This document shows, in pieces, positions 11,266 through 21,721 of a DNA stretch of 64,000 bases (the first letter of the stretch is position 1; each line of letters begins with the position of its first letter). This DNA comes from Lepidodermella squamata (taxonomy: Eukaryota; Gastrotricha). The translations under genes and the position numbers were made by a program. The stretch lies in assembly GCA_047495785.1 (NCBI GenBank), contig JBLDXI010000010.1:1674001-1738000 (forward strand). Direction: 5' to 3'. The notes beneath the pieces are model-generated. The model ran no database searches, was not told where the DNA came from, and saw only the letters and a program-made list of their open reading frames with translations.

Positions 11266-12596
11266 AAAAACTAAATATGCAAATTAGGGAGAGTTTGTCT
11301 GTGGACAGTATTCTGTCAAAAGTCTAGTTTTTTGCCGAGCTGGACAGTTTTTTGGAGTGGTTTTCCGCGGTGAGAGTTATTTTGGTGAGAGATGGTTTCT
11401 ACTGCGCTGTCACTTGCTCATCGCTAATAGAACTTTCACTTGGGGCCATTTGTACTTCACATTCACTATTAACAATGCGGCTTTCACTCTCTGCTTTAAA
11501 AAAGACAGTTTTACCCTTTTTCCTTTTTCCGTCGCCCTGAGCAGCAAGTGCACGTTTTTTGCGAAATACTGCCAAGTTCCAGTGGGAATTGCAAGAAACT
11601 GCCTGAAAACGCCGTTTACTGCCATTTTTCATCTTTTTTTCAAAACTTACTGCAGTTTTTGGAAAAAACTGAAAGTTAAAAGCTGGAAACCGCAATAACT
11701 TCGCGAAGTTGACAGTTTTTCATGAAACTTGGGAAATTCGGCATTTTGCGACTCGAGACCCGAAGTTAACTGCCAGGTGAAATATTTCTTCGTCGCCGTT
11801 AAAAAACTTCGATTTTTCTATATTTTCACTGCGAAATGAGAAGTAGTGAAAGAAAGTGAGCGAAATTCGATGCCTCAACCTTTAGTTTTTTGCCGAAAAT
11901 TCCCTGGCTCGAAAACTGCCTTCTATCAATCTGTTTTTATTTATCATGAAATTTCTCGTTTTTATAGATTTCTCTTAATTTTTCCTAATTATTTACCTGG
12001 ATCCTAAAAATTACCGAATTTTTATCGTTTTCAGCCTGAACCATTTAAAATATGAGAAATAAAGCAAAATTCGATAATTTGGATTTTTCTTAAAAGCCTA
12101 ATTTTTATATGACTGAAAATTGTCGTCTTAAATAAAAGCTGAAATAGGGCAAAATCATTGTTATTGGGGCGCTCGATTGTTGTGCACACAGGCCTCGGGG
12201 TGTTGCGTAATCACGCCATGCTTCAAAAATGTGGCTTTTTGGTTCCTTCAAATCATCATATTTTTGTTTTCAATTTCAATACATCCATCCCTATGTCCTA
12301 TTTAGTAAGAATTTTTCGTCCGGCCTCAATTTCGCATTCTGAGCTTCATCCTTGCCTTGCTAACAGGTGTGTCGACCATGCAATTTGGACAAGTCAGATA
12401 TTTATCGAATTTTCAAGGTAATTTTGAAATTAATTCCGTTTTCTTTAATTTACCCGCAACTTTTGAAGGTTTGTCCTGCGAATTGATTTTGCAGTCGAAC
12501 CAGTCTTAACGGGCCGGTCAGCAATTCGTAACGGTATCGATGAATAATTAACAAGGTATTTTAGTGTTCAATTTAGTGTTCATTTTAGTGTTCATT
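11266..12596. other. Non-coding, AT-rich, no gene seen
   Basis: Between the RT and the 1.72-kb TIR transposon. Several short ORFs on both strands look spurious. Recurrent words such as ctgccagttt/aaaactgcc occur. At 12560-12596 the sequence ttttagtgttca(t/a) repeats three times directly before the transposon end. No endonuclease coding was found, although this is where the missing LINE endonuclease would be expected. Confidence 0.5.
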
Positions 12597-12869
12597 CATC
12601 TTTTCAATTGCAATTGCGGAAAATTCAAAACAGTTTGCAGGCACGTGGTTTATGTGTGACGGTTGTTTATCTGAAAATTTAAATTTAAATCACGTGCTCA
12701 CGCCACCATTTCGTGTCATGTTTTGAGGCCAGAGACAACTCTTTCATGAACTTTCGAGAAAAGAAGAACGAAAAATGCTCTCAATATTCATCTCATGAAA
12801 AAAATTTATTTCCGAAATTTCTACAAAATTTTTGTTCAAAAAAATTATTCTCAATCGTCTGCATAACAG

Positions 12870-13535
12870 GTATTACTATCAGGACGAGTTCGGGGTCTGC
12901 CTTTGGACTCGTCGATCTTGTGGCCGAGCTCGTCGTGGTCAGCGGGCTGTTGTGCAAAATCCGATGTCCCATGGTGGCAAAAATGTGTCTGTTTCGGTCG
13001 TCGTTTCGAGGCATGAGGGGTTGGTCTATTATCGATTGTACGATGAAGGTATGAAAAACAACATGTTTCGTGAGTTTATGCTCCAGGTATGAGCGGAAAA
13101 ATTCATCAAATTGACGATTTTTCTGAAAAATTTGATTTATAGGCGTCAGCAGTGGTTGGCGTTAATAACCCGGCGACTTTCATCATCGACAATTGCCGCT
13201 CTCACAATGGCGCCGTCGGTGAACTGCCGCAAGGCCATACCATACACTTTTTACCGCCGTACTCACCATTTCTAAACCCAATAGAAAATGTTTTCTCTGC
13301 TGTCAAGTCTGGCATCAAAAGAGAAATTGCGGCGAGACGTGTCGAGCTGTTTGAGCTTCTAGCCGCTGCCCGAGAACTTGGTCAACCGATGACGCCAATT
13401 TGTCGAAACTTTCTGCACGAAATTGTCGAGCGTAATCTTCGATCGATCGTTACTCCGGCATTGGTGCGAGCCTGTGACGATCATGTACTGAATTATCTTC
13501 CAGCTTGTGCTGCTGGGCAACCGATTATTTATTAA
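12870..13535 (+). CDS. IS630/Tc1-like DDE transposase (C-terminal part)
   Basis: Exons 12870-13086 and 13143-13535 (intron gtatga...tttatag, phase 0). The frame is open back to about 12832, and the N-terminal DNA-binding domain was not found. Catalytic candidates: Asp in YYQDEFG, Asp in FIIDNCRSHN and Glu in LNPIENVF, with the familiar FLPPYSPFLNPIE block. Only 31 residues separate the second Asp from the Glu, against 34 in classical Tc1. The 3' end is followed by an AATAAA near 13579. The catalytic core looks intact. It shares TIRs with the SANT-like gene at 13654-14137. Confidence 0.75.
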
Positions 13536-13653
13536 GAAATTTTTGCAGGAAAAATTGAAGAACCGAAAAAAGATGAATGAAATAAAAGAAACGTTTAATC
13601 GCGTGCTTCGCTTTATTTACGCTAATTCAAAAATTACGAATAAAAATCAGTGT

Positions 13654-14137
13654 TCATTGAAGTGAAGAATACGCCTGCCAAATAGGCTTTTCAATCAGCT
13701 CAATCGCCTTAGCAACAATCGATCCTTCCGAGCGGCGAAGACGTCTCATTAAGTCCGGGTCGAACAACAGATAATCACGAAGGCTTCCTCTTGAAGGTGC
13801 AAACTTGTGCTTTTGCAAATATTGAACAAAAGACAGTTGTAGCTCGTTTTCTTCGGCTTTAGTCCACTTTCGCCGTGATCGATCTAAATGAAATGAAATT
13901 GAACACAGCTCGTTGCGCATTACATTAATTACCAATATTTGCCATGACAATGTGACGTGGCGGCAGTTCTGGCCGCGGTCGAGGGAGATTCGTCGGCACA
14001 ATCAAGGGCAAGCCCAAGTCTTTCCAGGTTACCTTCTTGCTCGGTGGTTCCGAGACCGAGGCTGATCTTTCTAAAGTGGCCCCACGCTTTCGGCCACTAC
14101 GATTTCGATTCGGCGACGGATCGGTTGAACTTGACAT
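13654..14137 (-). CDS. SANT/Myb-like small protein, transposon accessory gene
   Basis: Two exons: 14137-13937 and 13888-13654, joined at GT-AG in phase 1, about 145 residues. The N-terminal part is Ser/Pro/basic and probably disordered. The C-terminal part begins RRKWTKAEENELQL and has the spacing of a Myb/SANT trihelix, ending RRLRRSEGSIVAKAIELI. It lies tail-to-tail with the transposase inside the same TIRs, so a DNA-binding helper role is inferred, by analogy with the Myb-like second gene of PIF/Harbinger elements. Not a recognised family. Confidence 0.55.
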
Positions 14138-14315
14138 TTTTATTTGCTTTTCTCACGAAGAATTTGAAGAAACTGAAGGGCTGGACAGACATTTAAACTA
14201 GTGCAATGCTATTAATAAATGAGTTCAATCCTAGCCAAGATGATACAAGCAAATAAACAAAAAGCACGCGATTGCAATTAGTTTTGAATTTTCTGCAATT
14301 GCAAATGAAAAAATG

Positions 14316-15414
14316 TGTAGTGCTTGAAGTGATCAGAAAGCTTTACAGAGGAATGGGAAGGTTTTTTGTTCGAGTAGTTTGAGAAGAGAACGCTACTTGG
14401 GCCTTGTAAAAAAGGATCGAAGTGGAAAGGGTTTTTCACTGTAGAATGGTTTTTCGAAATTGGAATGGAAATTCCAATTTTTGTTGATGCGTTAGAAAAA
14501 GATCGGTTGGCAGTGTTTTTCAAAAAAGCATCGGGGGAATTTACCACCCCATTGATTACAACTGGAATTGAGTTGGAGCGAATAGGTTTGGGTTTAGGAG
14601 CGAATAAAGACTTTTGAGTAGAGCCTGTTATTATTACTGGAATAGATTGGCCTCAAGTAGCAGTAGTATTTTTTGAACTGCCAGGCGCAGATTTCTTAGA
14701 CTTCAGAGTATAGGCAGAGATTTTCGAGTCAGAAATATCAGGAATTTCACGTTTTTTTGCGTTAAATAATTTACGAGAAAAAACTATTTTTTCGGGGGCA
14801 CGCGCGTATTGCGGCATTTCATCAATGGAAGAGCAATTGTTTTTGTTGGTAAAGTGATCATGACAAAGCGGCGTAGCACACCCACAAACACACAATGCGA
14901 AAACTTCATTACCACAGGGGCAGAGAAGCAGCTTAGCAGTTTCGTTTACGACTACAAAATCCATAGTAGACTCGACAGGTTTGTCTCCCACGTGCTGATG
15001 GACGGCATCACCACCTACTGCTTCCTCGTCGGTCCCACCCGAAGGCGTTTTAGAACACGCATGAATCTCAGCCTCAGCGACAGGATTTCCTTCTGTGGGC
15101 TGCTCTACAGCCTCGCCAACCGATGATTCTTTGTCGGTCTTATTCGAACAAATTGTAGACGCCGCTGCGTGTTGACCTATCCAACTGTTCAATAGTCTAC
15201 GGCATTTCTCAGAGCAGATGATGACGATCTTTGGCTGATAAGTAGAAGTCTCCGACTTACACAGCTTCCGATTTGCATTGGTTATTGTCGTGAAATCGGT
15301 ATTACATAGGCCCATGCACGTATTGTGGAATAAGCTGTTACATATAATGCATGAAATGGCGTTTCCACAGCGTTTTTGGCACGCGTTACAACTCATGAAA
15401 AGTGATTTAATCAA
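14316..15414 (-). mobile_element. LINE ORF1-type protein with PHD-like zinc finger, in-frame stop
   Basis: Reads from an ATG at 15414. The N-terminus has a Cys/His cluster (CNACQKRCGNAISCIIC, then FHNTC) like the PHD fingers of CR1-group ORF1 proteins, and a second Cys/His cluster near residue 170 (CPCGNEVFALCVCGC...CHDHF). A TGA at 14653-14655 stops the frame, but the same frame stays open for another ~120 codons. The last codons of that extension lie in the TIR of the neighbouring transposon. Same strand as the RT at 9.6-11.3 kb, so both are probably one element split by the insertion. Confidence 0.55.
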
Positions 15415-15502
15415 AATGAAAAAGTGGAAAGTGATGTTTTAATCAAAATGAAAAAGTGAAAAGTGTTTTAATCAAAATGAAAAAGTGAAAAGTGAAAAGT
15501 TT
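15406..15502 (+). repeat. Short tandem repeat upstream of LINE ORF1
   Basis: About three copies of a ~33-bp unit containing ttttaatcaaaatgaaaaag followed by tgaaaagtg, directly 5' of the ORF1 start on the minus strand. The position suits tandem 5'-UTR monomers of a LINE promoter, but this is inference. Confidence 0.6.
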
Positions 15503-15974
15503 TAGAATTCGGATACCCTCAAAATCTCGGTATTTTTGGACAGCCAAAACTGCATTCTGCTCCTTTAGCGTATAACAGCGTAAAGTCGTTTTCAAAGTCG
15601 AAATTCGCAGAAAATTGAATTTGATGAATTCTTGATCGCCCTTTTAAGGAATATTGCTTTTCGATGTTGGCTATAAGTTTTGAGACTAGGGCACAGTTAT
15701 CTTGCATGGTCAGGACATTCTAGCAATTTGAAAATGGTCAACCTGAGATTGAAATTTCGATGATAGATAAAGACAAACTGATTTCAGAATTCTTCGGACG
15801 ACCTTTGCGACGCGGGCCGAATCGTTCGCGAACTTTAGGTTCGACAAAATCCCTGGGAAAAAGGGCCCAGTGGCCCCGGTGGTAGAAGAGGGTGATGACA
15901 CCAAAGTTATCCCCGCACTCGTTGGATAGGTTGCGATTATTCGTCAGTAAGAGTGTGTTATCATACAAGCTCTC

Positions 15975-16075
15975 GCCGATAGCCGCTCGTACTGAATTTT
16001 ATCTGACGAGGCGTCAGCCGAGTCCCAACAAGACGAGGCGTAGCCGAGGGGGTACGAGCGGCTATTGCAGAGAGC
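15975..16075. repeat. Inverted repeat around a direct repeat
   Basis: Arms gatagccgctcgtac and gtacgagcggctat(tg) enclose two direct copies of gacgaggcgt-agccgag. Part of the class of short-word hairpins described in the findings. Confidence 0.65.
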
Positions 16076-16079
16076 GAGG

Positions 16080-18518
16080 ATGCATAACAATTCGTATACC
16101 ATTATACTTCCGTTTTGCAGGTCAAAGGTCACACGTGCACACGTGATCAAAACGGGTGATCAAAACACTAAACTAGGTTGTTGCTAGTGTGATAGTTTCG
16201 TCATTTCGTCGTTTCGTCTTTTCGTCACCATGAAAAAAAACATTTGGTTAGAAATAGATCCACTCAGCTCCGAGCGCGAAAGCTGGCCTTCGCCCTCGTC
16301 TTTCTGTATGGGTCACATTCACCGAAATTTAAGACCGAGTAGGTTGTTGTCTTCTTCGGTTCTTTTCCGAGAGCTAAAATTGAAAATTGAACATGGGCCC
16401 TGTGCTTAATTACAACTACGACTACAAACTTTAAACGTCATTGTTTTGCGGCAATACGAATTTGAATTGAATGAAATAGGAATTGAGCGACTTCGCCAAA
16501 AAACGAATTACTTGTCACCTATCACCTTGAAATGGATGTAAACAAGCCTAAATCCGAGTTATTCAACGACGTTAACGATATGTGGGGAATGATAACCTCA
16601 TTTCAAAACGAAGAGACCATAATATAATACAGTGGATGAGATTCAGAAAAATTGACCTATCTTTTCAGTTATAGCGCGGATAGGGTGTATATTTTCATAT
16701 TGCCCCAGCCCCATGATCCCTGGCCATGTTATTTTTGAAATGGCAAGTTTTCGAAATACCGTATTGCTGCAAATACTAACCCGGGCTTATGCAAAGTTGG
16801 AAGGCCGAAAATCACCCAAAACTGGGCTTCTATTCGAGGGTGGGCTTCTATTTGAGGGTGGGGTTATACAACTAGAGCTTCCGAAATTTCCAAGGACTTT
16901 GTTCATCAAACCATGAAATTGTCAAAATTTTCATCAAAAGATGCTTTAAAACCCAGAGCGCAAGCGCCGGAAAGGCTCAGCGTGACGTCTTCGTGTGCGA
17001 ATTAACGCCACTCACGTATTTGTTTAGCTCCGCACTTGAGTGAGGCCTCGGAGTCGCTACGACACTGTGCGGCGTAATCAAGTAACTCCCTAGCTAGCGG
17101 TCCTTCATCACCTGCGGGTTAAGGCCTTAAGCTTTAACCCGGGTTATTAAACGAGGGTGGGGTTATGTATCCGGCTCATCAATTTGCCTGGGTTATTAAA
17201 ACGGGGAGCCTTTTAGCCACTGATGTTCTTCTTGAATTCAAAATAATGAGTAATCAGCATTTACCACAGAATAAGCTAATAACAACGATTAGCCACGCCT
17301 ACTTATGTTTATTTTAATGAGAATAATGAAAATTTCTACTATGATGGCAGAGCGCATATTTGCTACCAGTACTTTTGGCCGGTCGAGGCACTTTTAACGG
17401 CCGGCTGGCCATTCGGCTCAGTAGCATTACGTGCGGCCGGTCGAGGCTTGTGCAGTCGGCGATTTGGTATTGTAGAGGTATTATAGAAAGAAGGCACCCA
17501 GCTCAAAAATATGCTCGAGTAATCGATAGATCTAGCCACCTTAATTTAATGGGGTAATTTTTCCTCGTAAAATGATCGAACTACCGAAAATCTGATCGAT
17601 GGACTATCCTGCTGGGTTGTTCCTCCTGGCGTGAGATGGTCATGAGTTCTCCATTTTGGTTTTGCAGCTTTTTAGTTGATAAAACGGAGAAATTTCATAA
17701 ACCTTGGACCTGTTTTCTATCAGGAACATGCAATGGAAATTGCGTTTTAAACCTTTTTACCTTTCACCTTTCCCTTTTGACCTCATCTTGAACTTAACTT
17801 GGAATCTATTTAAAAAGTGTGGAACCATGGGTATACAAGGTATACAATTTTGCATTCAAGAAATCCGAAAGACTGTACAAGAAAGGGGAACAAGGAATAA
17901 TGATTAGAATCGAGATGGCTGGGTTGCAATTTCGGGTTTTGGCTTTCAGGTAGTCTCATAAAATGTTCTGCATCATCCACCGTAAATATGAGAATAGTTT
18001 TCAAGTTTGAATTTTCTCGTCAAAATCTTGATTTTGAGAAAAAAGAATATGTTAACAAAGAAAATCTGTTGATTTGGCAGATGGCTTGTAAAAATATTCC
18101 GGCAGTGTGGCCGGTTAGGGCATTTCCGGCAGCCAAAATTTCTGGTAGTTGAATAGGTTAAAAAAATTAATTAATAAAAAGACAAAAATGAATTGCTGAA
18201 CGTTGATAAATTTCACGGAATAAATTAGATACTTAATTCACGGATTCAGCGAAAAAATTAGGTTATTGTGTATATTTGAAGAAGAACTGCCATAGACAAC
18301 TCTATACAGATCGGAAACTAGCGATCTTCCTATAGTAAATAAATTCACACCAAAACGTGAAAAAGTGGGCACGCGACCTTCATTTTTATTCACTCATCGC
18401 CCTATCCGCCCATTGTAATTTTTCCGATTTTTAATTATTTTCCGAAATTCCCGGAGAAAATCTTTCATTTCCCAAAAATGTTAAACAAATTTACCGCAAT
18501 ACTAGAAGCGCTCCTCCA
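16080..18518. other. Repeat-rich non-coding stretch
   Basis: No gene seen. Contains repeated words (gggcttctattcgagggtgg at 16825-16860, and related copies near 17150-17200) and GC-rich blocks (ggccggtcgaggc at 17390 and 17435). Probably decayed mobile elements. Confidence 0.45.
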
Positions 18519-19083
18519 TCGAATGAGTCCCGTCTCATAAGACGGTTTTTTTCTAACTTTTTTAAAATTATCTCAAAGTTGGTTACTTTTACGAAAAATC
18601 GCCATTTCAAGAGTCTTTCAGGACGGTAAACATTTTCATTTTAAGCCGAAAAATTACGAGAAAAATACTATGATCTTATTCGATTTTTGCTCTATCCAAC
18701 GATATAAAACTTGAGCGAATCAGATTTTTTTTTAATTTCGCGACATTTGCATTCGCTTGATAATACTTTGAGCGTGCTAAAAATAGCTACAAAAAACCCT
18801 ACAGCTATTTTTAGAAAAGCGTTATCACGCAAATTCCCAATATTACAAGTCCGAAAATGTCGCGAAATAAAAAAAAATCTGATTCGCTCAAGTTTTATAT
18901 CGTTGGATAGAGCAAAAATCGAATAAGATCATAGTATTTTTCTCGTAATTTTTCGGCTTAAAATGAAAATGTTTACCGTCCTGAAAGACTCTTGAAATGG
19001 CGATTTTTCGTAAAAGTAACCAACTTTGAGATAATTTTAAAAAAGTTAGAAAAAAACCGTCTCATGAGACAGGACTCATTCGA
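18519..19083. mobile_element. 565-bp near-perfect palindrome (long-hairpin MITE)
   Basis: The two halves are inverted copies of each other over more than 200 bp each: the left arm starts tcgaatgagtcccgtctcat and the right arm ends with its inverse; inner blocks such as cgctcaagttttatatcgtt and its inverse also match. The centre (gctaaaaatagct...agctatttttag) is itself palindromic. No coding. Such a fold-back element would give a long double-stranded RNA if transcribed. Confidence 0.85.
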
Positions 19084-19085
19084 AT

Positions 19086-19360
19086 TAGTGCAAAACGACT
19101 TCTGAGCAAACGAAATTAGAGCAAAACGACTTTGAGCAAAACGAGATTAGAGCAAAACGACACGAGAGCAAATTTTATTTACAATAAATAACAGCTGCAA
19201 TTAATTATTAAATTTGCTCTCGTGTCGTTTTGCTCAAAAGTCATTTTGCTCTAATTTCGTTTGCTCAGAAGTCGTTTTGCTCTAATTTCGTTTGCTCTAA
19301 TATCGTTGCTCAAAAGCCCTTGCTCAATTTTCGTTGCTCAATTTTCGTTTGCTCAATTGG
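19086..19360. repeat. Hairpin repeat built of GAGCAAAACGAC-like words
   Basis: The left arm has head-to-tail degenerate copies of gagcaaaacgac / gagcaaacgaaatta; the right arm has the same words inverted (gtcgttttgctc, tttcgtttgctc), around a centre near 19185-19205. It begins 2-3 bp after the 565-bp palindrome. Confidence 0.8.
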
Positions 19361-20050
19361 CATAGAACCGATTTCAAATATTCTATGGCCTTGAAACGTA
19401 TCAGTAAGTTTATTTGTGTCTAGTGCCAGTTCTAAAGGTAGGGAAGACACAGCGGCCATTAAATATTCGTTTGGCGTTGAATCTTTGTTTTCGGAGACAG
19501 CTTTTTGCAAAGCTTCGAGCAACTGTCAAAGTGAATTTGACTGAACAGCCCAACTTGCACAACTTGCATTTTCCCAGACGAATAACCTGTTTTCTTGCAA
19601 ACCAATTCCTCTCTTAAATGCGCAACTCCCAATCTCAATCTTTTGGTCATCTTCAGTGAACCGTCGATTCTGTCGATTTGGTCGTTTAGGAATCAAATTC
19701 GAGAAATCTTGTTGATAGCGTTAGGAAGTATTGCATCGTGTAATCGTTTTCGCGCCTGATAGCCCACTCTTCCTGTTGCAACAACGTCGACTAATAGCTT
19801 GAAGTAATCTCCAGTCAAATCATCTTCGATAAATGAGTCCGCTAGCAACTCCACATCGTCATTTGATTCTTGATTCTTCTGCGTATTCCCGCGATGTTCC
19901 CGCCATTAAAAACCGACATTGTAAGCACTTCTGTTGGCCTGATGAGAGCCATTTGTAGTCTAGTGTTAGAAAACACGAATGTTCACCTCACAGTTTACTA
20001 CTGGCAACTATACTATTATCAATTGAATGAGACGCTAATACAATTCGCGC
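19361..20050 (-). pseudogene. Decayed coding sequence, family not recognised
   Basis: Minus-strand stretches with protein-like composition (for example ELLADSFIEDDLTGDYFKLL around 19830, and PNEYLMAAVSSLPLELALD around 19430-19470) are interrupted by stops and frame changes. They follow each other in the same direction, suggesting one old gene or transposase. No motif could be named. Confidence 0.3.
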
Positions 20051-21721
20051 ATGGGCTTCGATTTGAATATTTTTGATAAGCGCTTCCACACTCGCATCGC
20101 AAGCAAAGATTCGAATTAAGTAGTTCTCATTAATCCCTTCACGGTGGGAAGGGCGAATTCGGAATTTCGACTTGGGTAATTCACAGTTCCATCGATTTAA
20201 CGATATTTTATATCCCCATCGGCATAATACTACCTTCGGATGTTGCCCGCAGGAAATTGAAACTCAAATGTTATTATCTCTTCCCTTCTCGGAATACGGT
20301 TAATTTACAATTTCAAACCGATGCAATTTTTTCAAATGCGTAAAACAATGTCTCGGTATTTTTTCTTCTCTATCTGACATTACAGGCGTGTCGAGCAGGG
20401 TCCAGTTGACTTCTCATTTTGTTTTTCTGTAATTTCATTGAAAAATAAGGGGGTTTTAAAATTATAGTGAAGTCAGAAATTGATGGGGAAAATGCGCATC
20501 AGTTCTTAGAATCGCATAAGATTGCCGATTATCCGACTACTTCCTTAATTTGCTCGAAAATTCAAAAATTTGATTTTTTTGCCTAGCTGAAAACAAAATT
20601 CCGCCGTGAAAGGGCTGATCGTTTTGTTAAAAACAACGTGAAACGCGATAAAAACCGTAACGCCGCCTTATAATATGTATGTATGTAGCAGCAATCAGCG
20701 AAAATTGCGAGGTTTCGTGGATGACTACTATATTTTTCCGCTGAATATCAGTGCCAAGGACCTGCCAAATGGTTCTAAGGGTTGAACATTAACAATTGCT
20801 GGCTAAATTATTCCGAATGATCGGAAAATTCCGTCAAATATGTAAAAATGTTTCCTGTTTTATAGAATTATGCGACGGTTATAAATAATCTAGCCACAAG
20901 AATTTATTTTTCACCCAACATAATGAATGGTTTGCTTCTCGACTTCGATTTTCAACAACAAAATGTCATCAACATCCACGAAATTAACTTGTTACACCAA
21001 TTCATTAGTAATTACTGACAAACTTGAATTTCAATCATTTTTTGAGGAGGAGAATAGGTCATCGATTGGAACTATGTCATCTCAGCGTTAATTGGTCCAT
21101 GCAGTGCCTCTTATCCTTTCAACATGAGTGAATTTTCATCTTCAGATGAAATACTAATTAATCAGCCGCTCAACGACGGATGCGAGCATCAAGCCAAGTC
21201 AGATTTTCCCTCAAAAAACTCGTTTTTCGAAAAAACCAGCCAACAAAATAAAAGGGAATCTCAGGCAAACATTTAATGAAGGGCTATCGCATACGATGGT
21301 CTTACAAAATACCAGCATCATCCACGAAAATCTAAAAAAATTTCAATTAAACCACATCAAATTCGTTAAGGCTCGAAGTAAAAAAGCGGTACGGCAGTAC
21401 TCTTATGTGTGCGCAGTATATTCATAAACAGAACGCGCGCTTTGGCGCAGCATATAATAGCATAAATGTTAGCGCACGCGATGTAATACAATGGAATGTA
21501 TGGTCAATCAAAAGCAGTTATTATGCCGCAATACCGATATGAACGAACTAGGGATGTCGTTATAATCATCAGTACGCACCCGAAAGATTATGTAAATAAA
21601 AAAATAAAAAAAATGCTGACGATACGGGCGAGTTGGGCTGTGCTGGCAGAATAAAAAAATGTAAAGGCCTCTTGCGTAACAGACGATTTATTCGAAAAAG
21701 TAACCCATGCCACTTCGTTTT
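20051..21721. other. Intergenic; repeat fragment near 21605-21665
   Basis: No gene seen. At 21612-21660 a piece (gacgatacggg-gagt-gggctgtg then gcagaataaaaaa) matches the GC-rich repeat at 62.27-62.32 kb. 21664-21721 is the 3' flank of the kinase-ankyrin gene. Confidence 0.5.

Larger units (their letters stand above)
12597..14315. mobile_element. DNA transposon, 1.72 kb, 35-bp TIRs, two genes
   Basis: Left end 12597-12631 and right end 14281-14315 are inverted repeats agreeing at 32 of 35 positions (core TTGCAATTGC, then GAAAATTCAAAAC). Between them lie a plus-strand DDE transposase and a convergent minus-strand SANT/Myb-like gene; nothing else. The LINE ORF1 reading frame ends inside the right TIR, so this element appears to have inserted into the LINE. 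No target-site duplication was identified. Confidence 0.75.
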
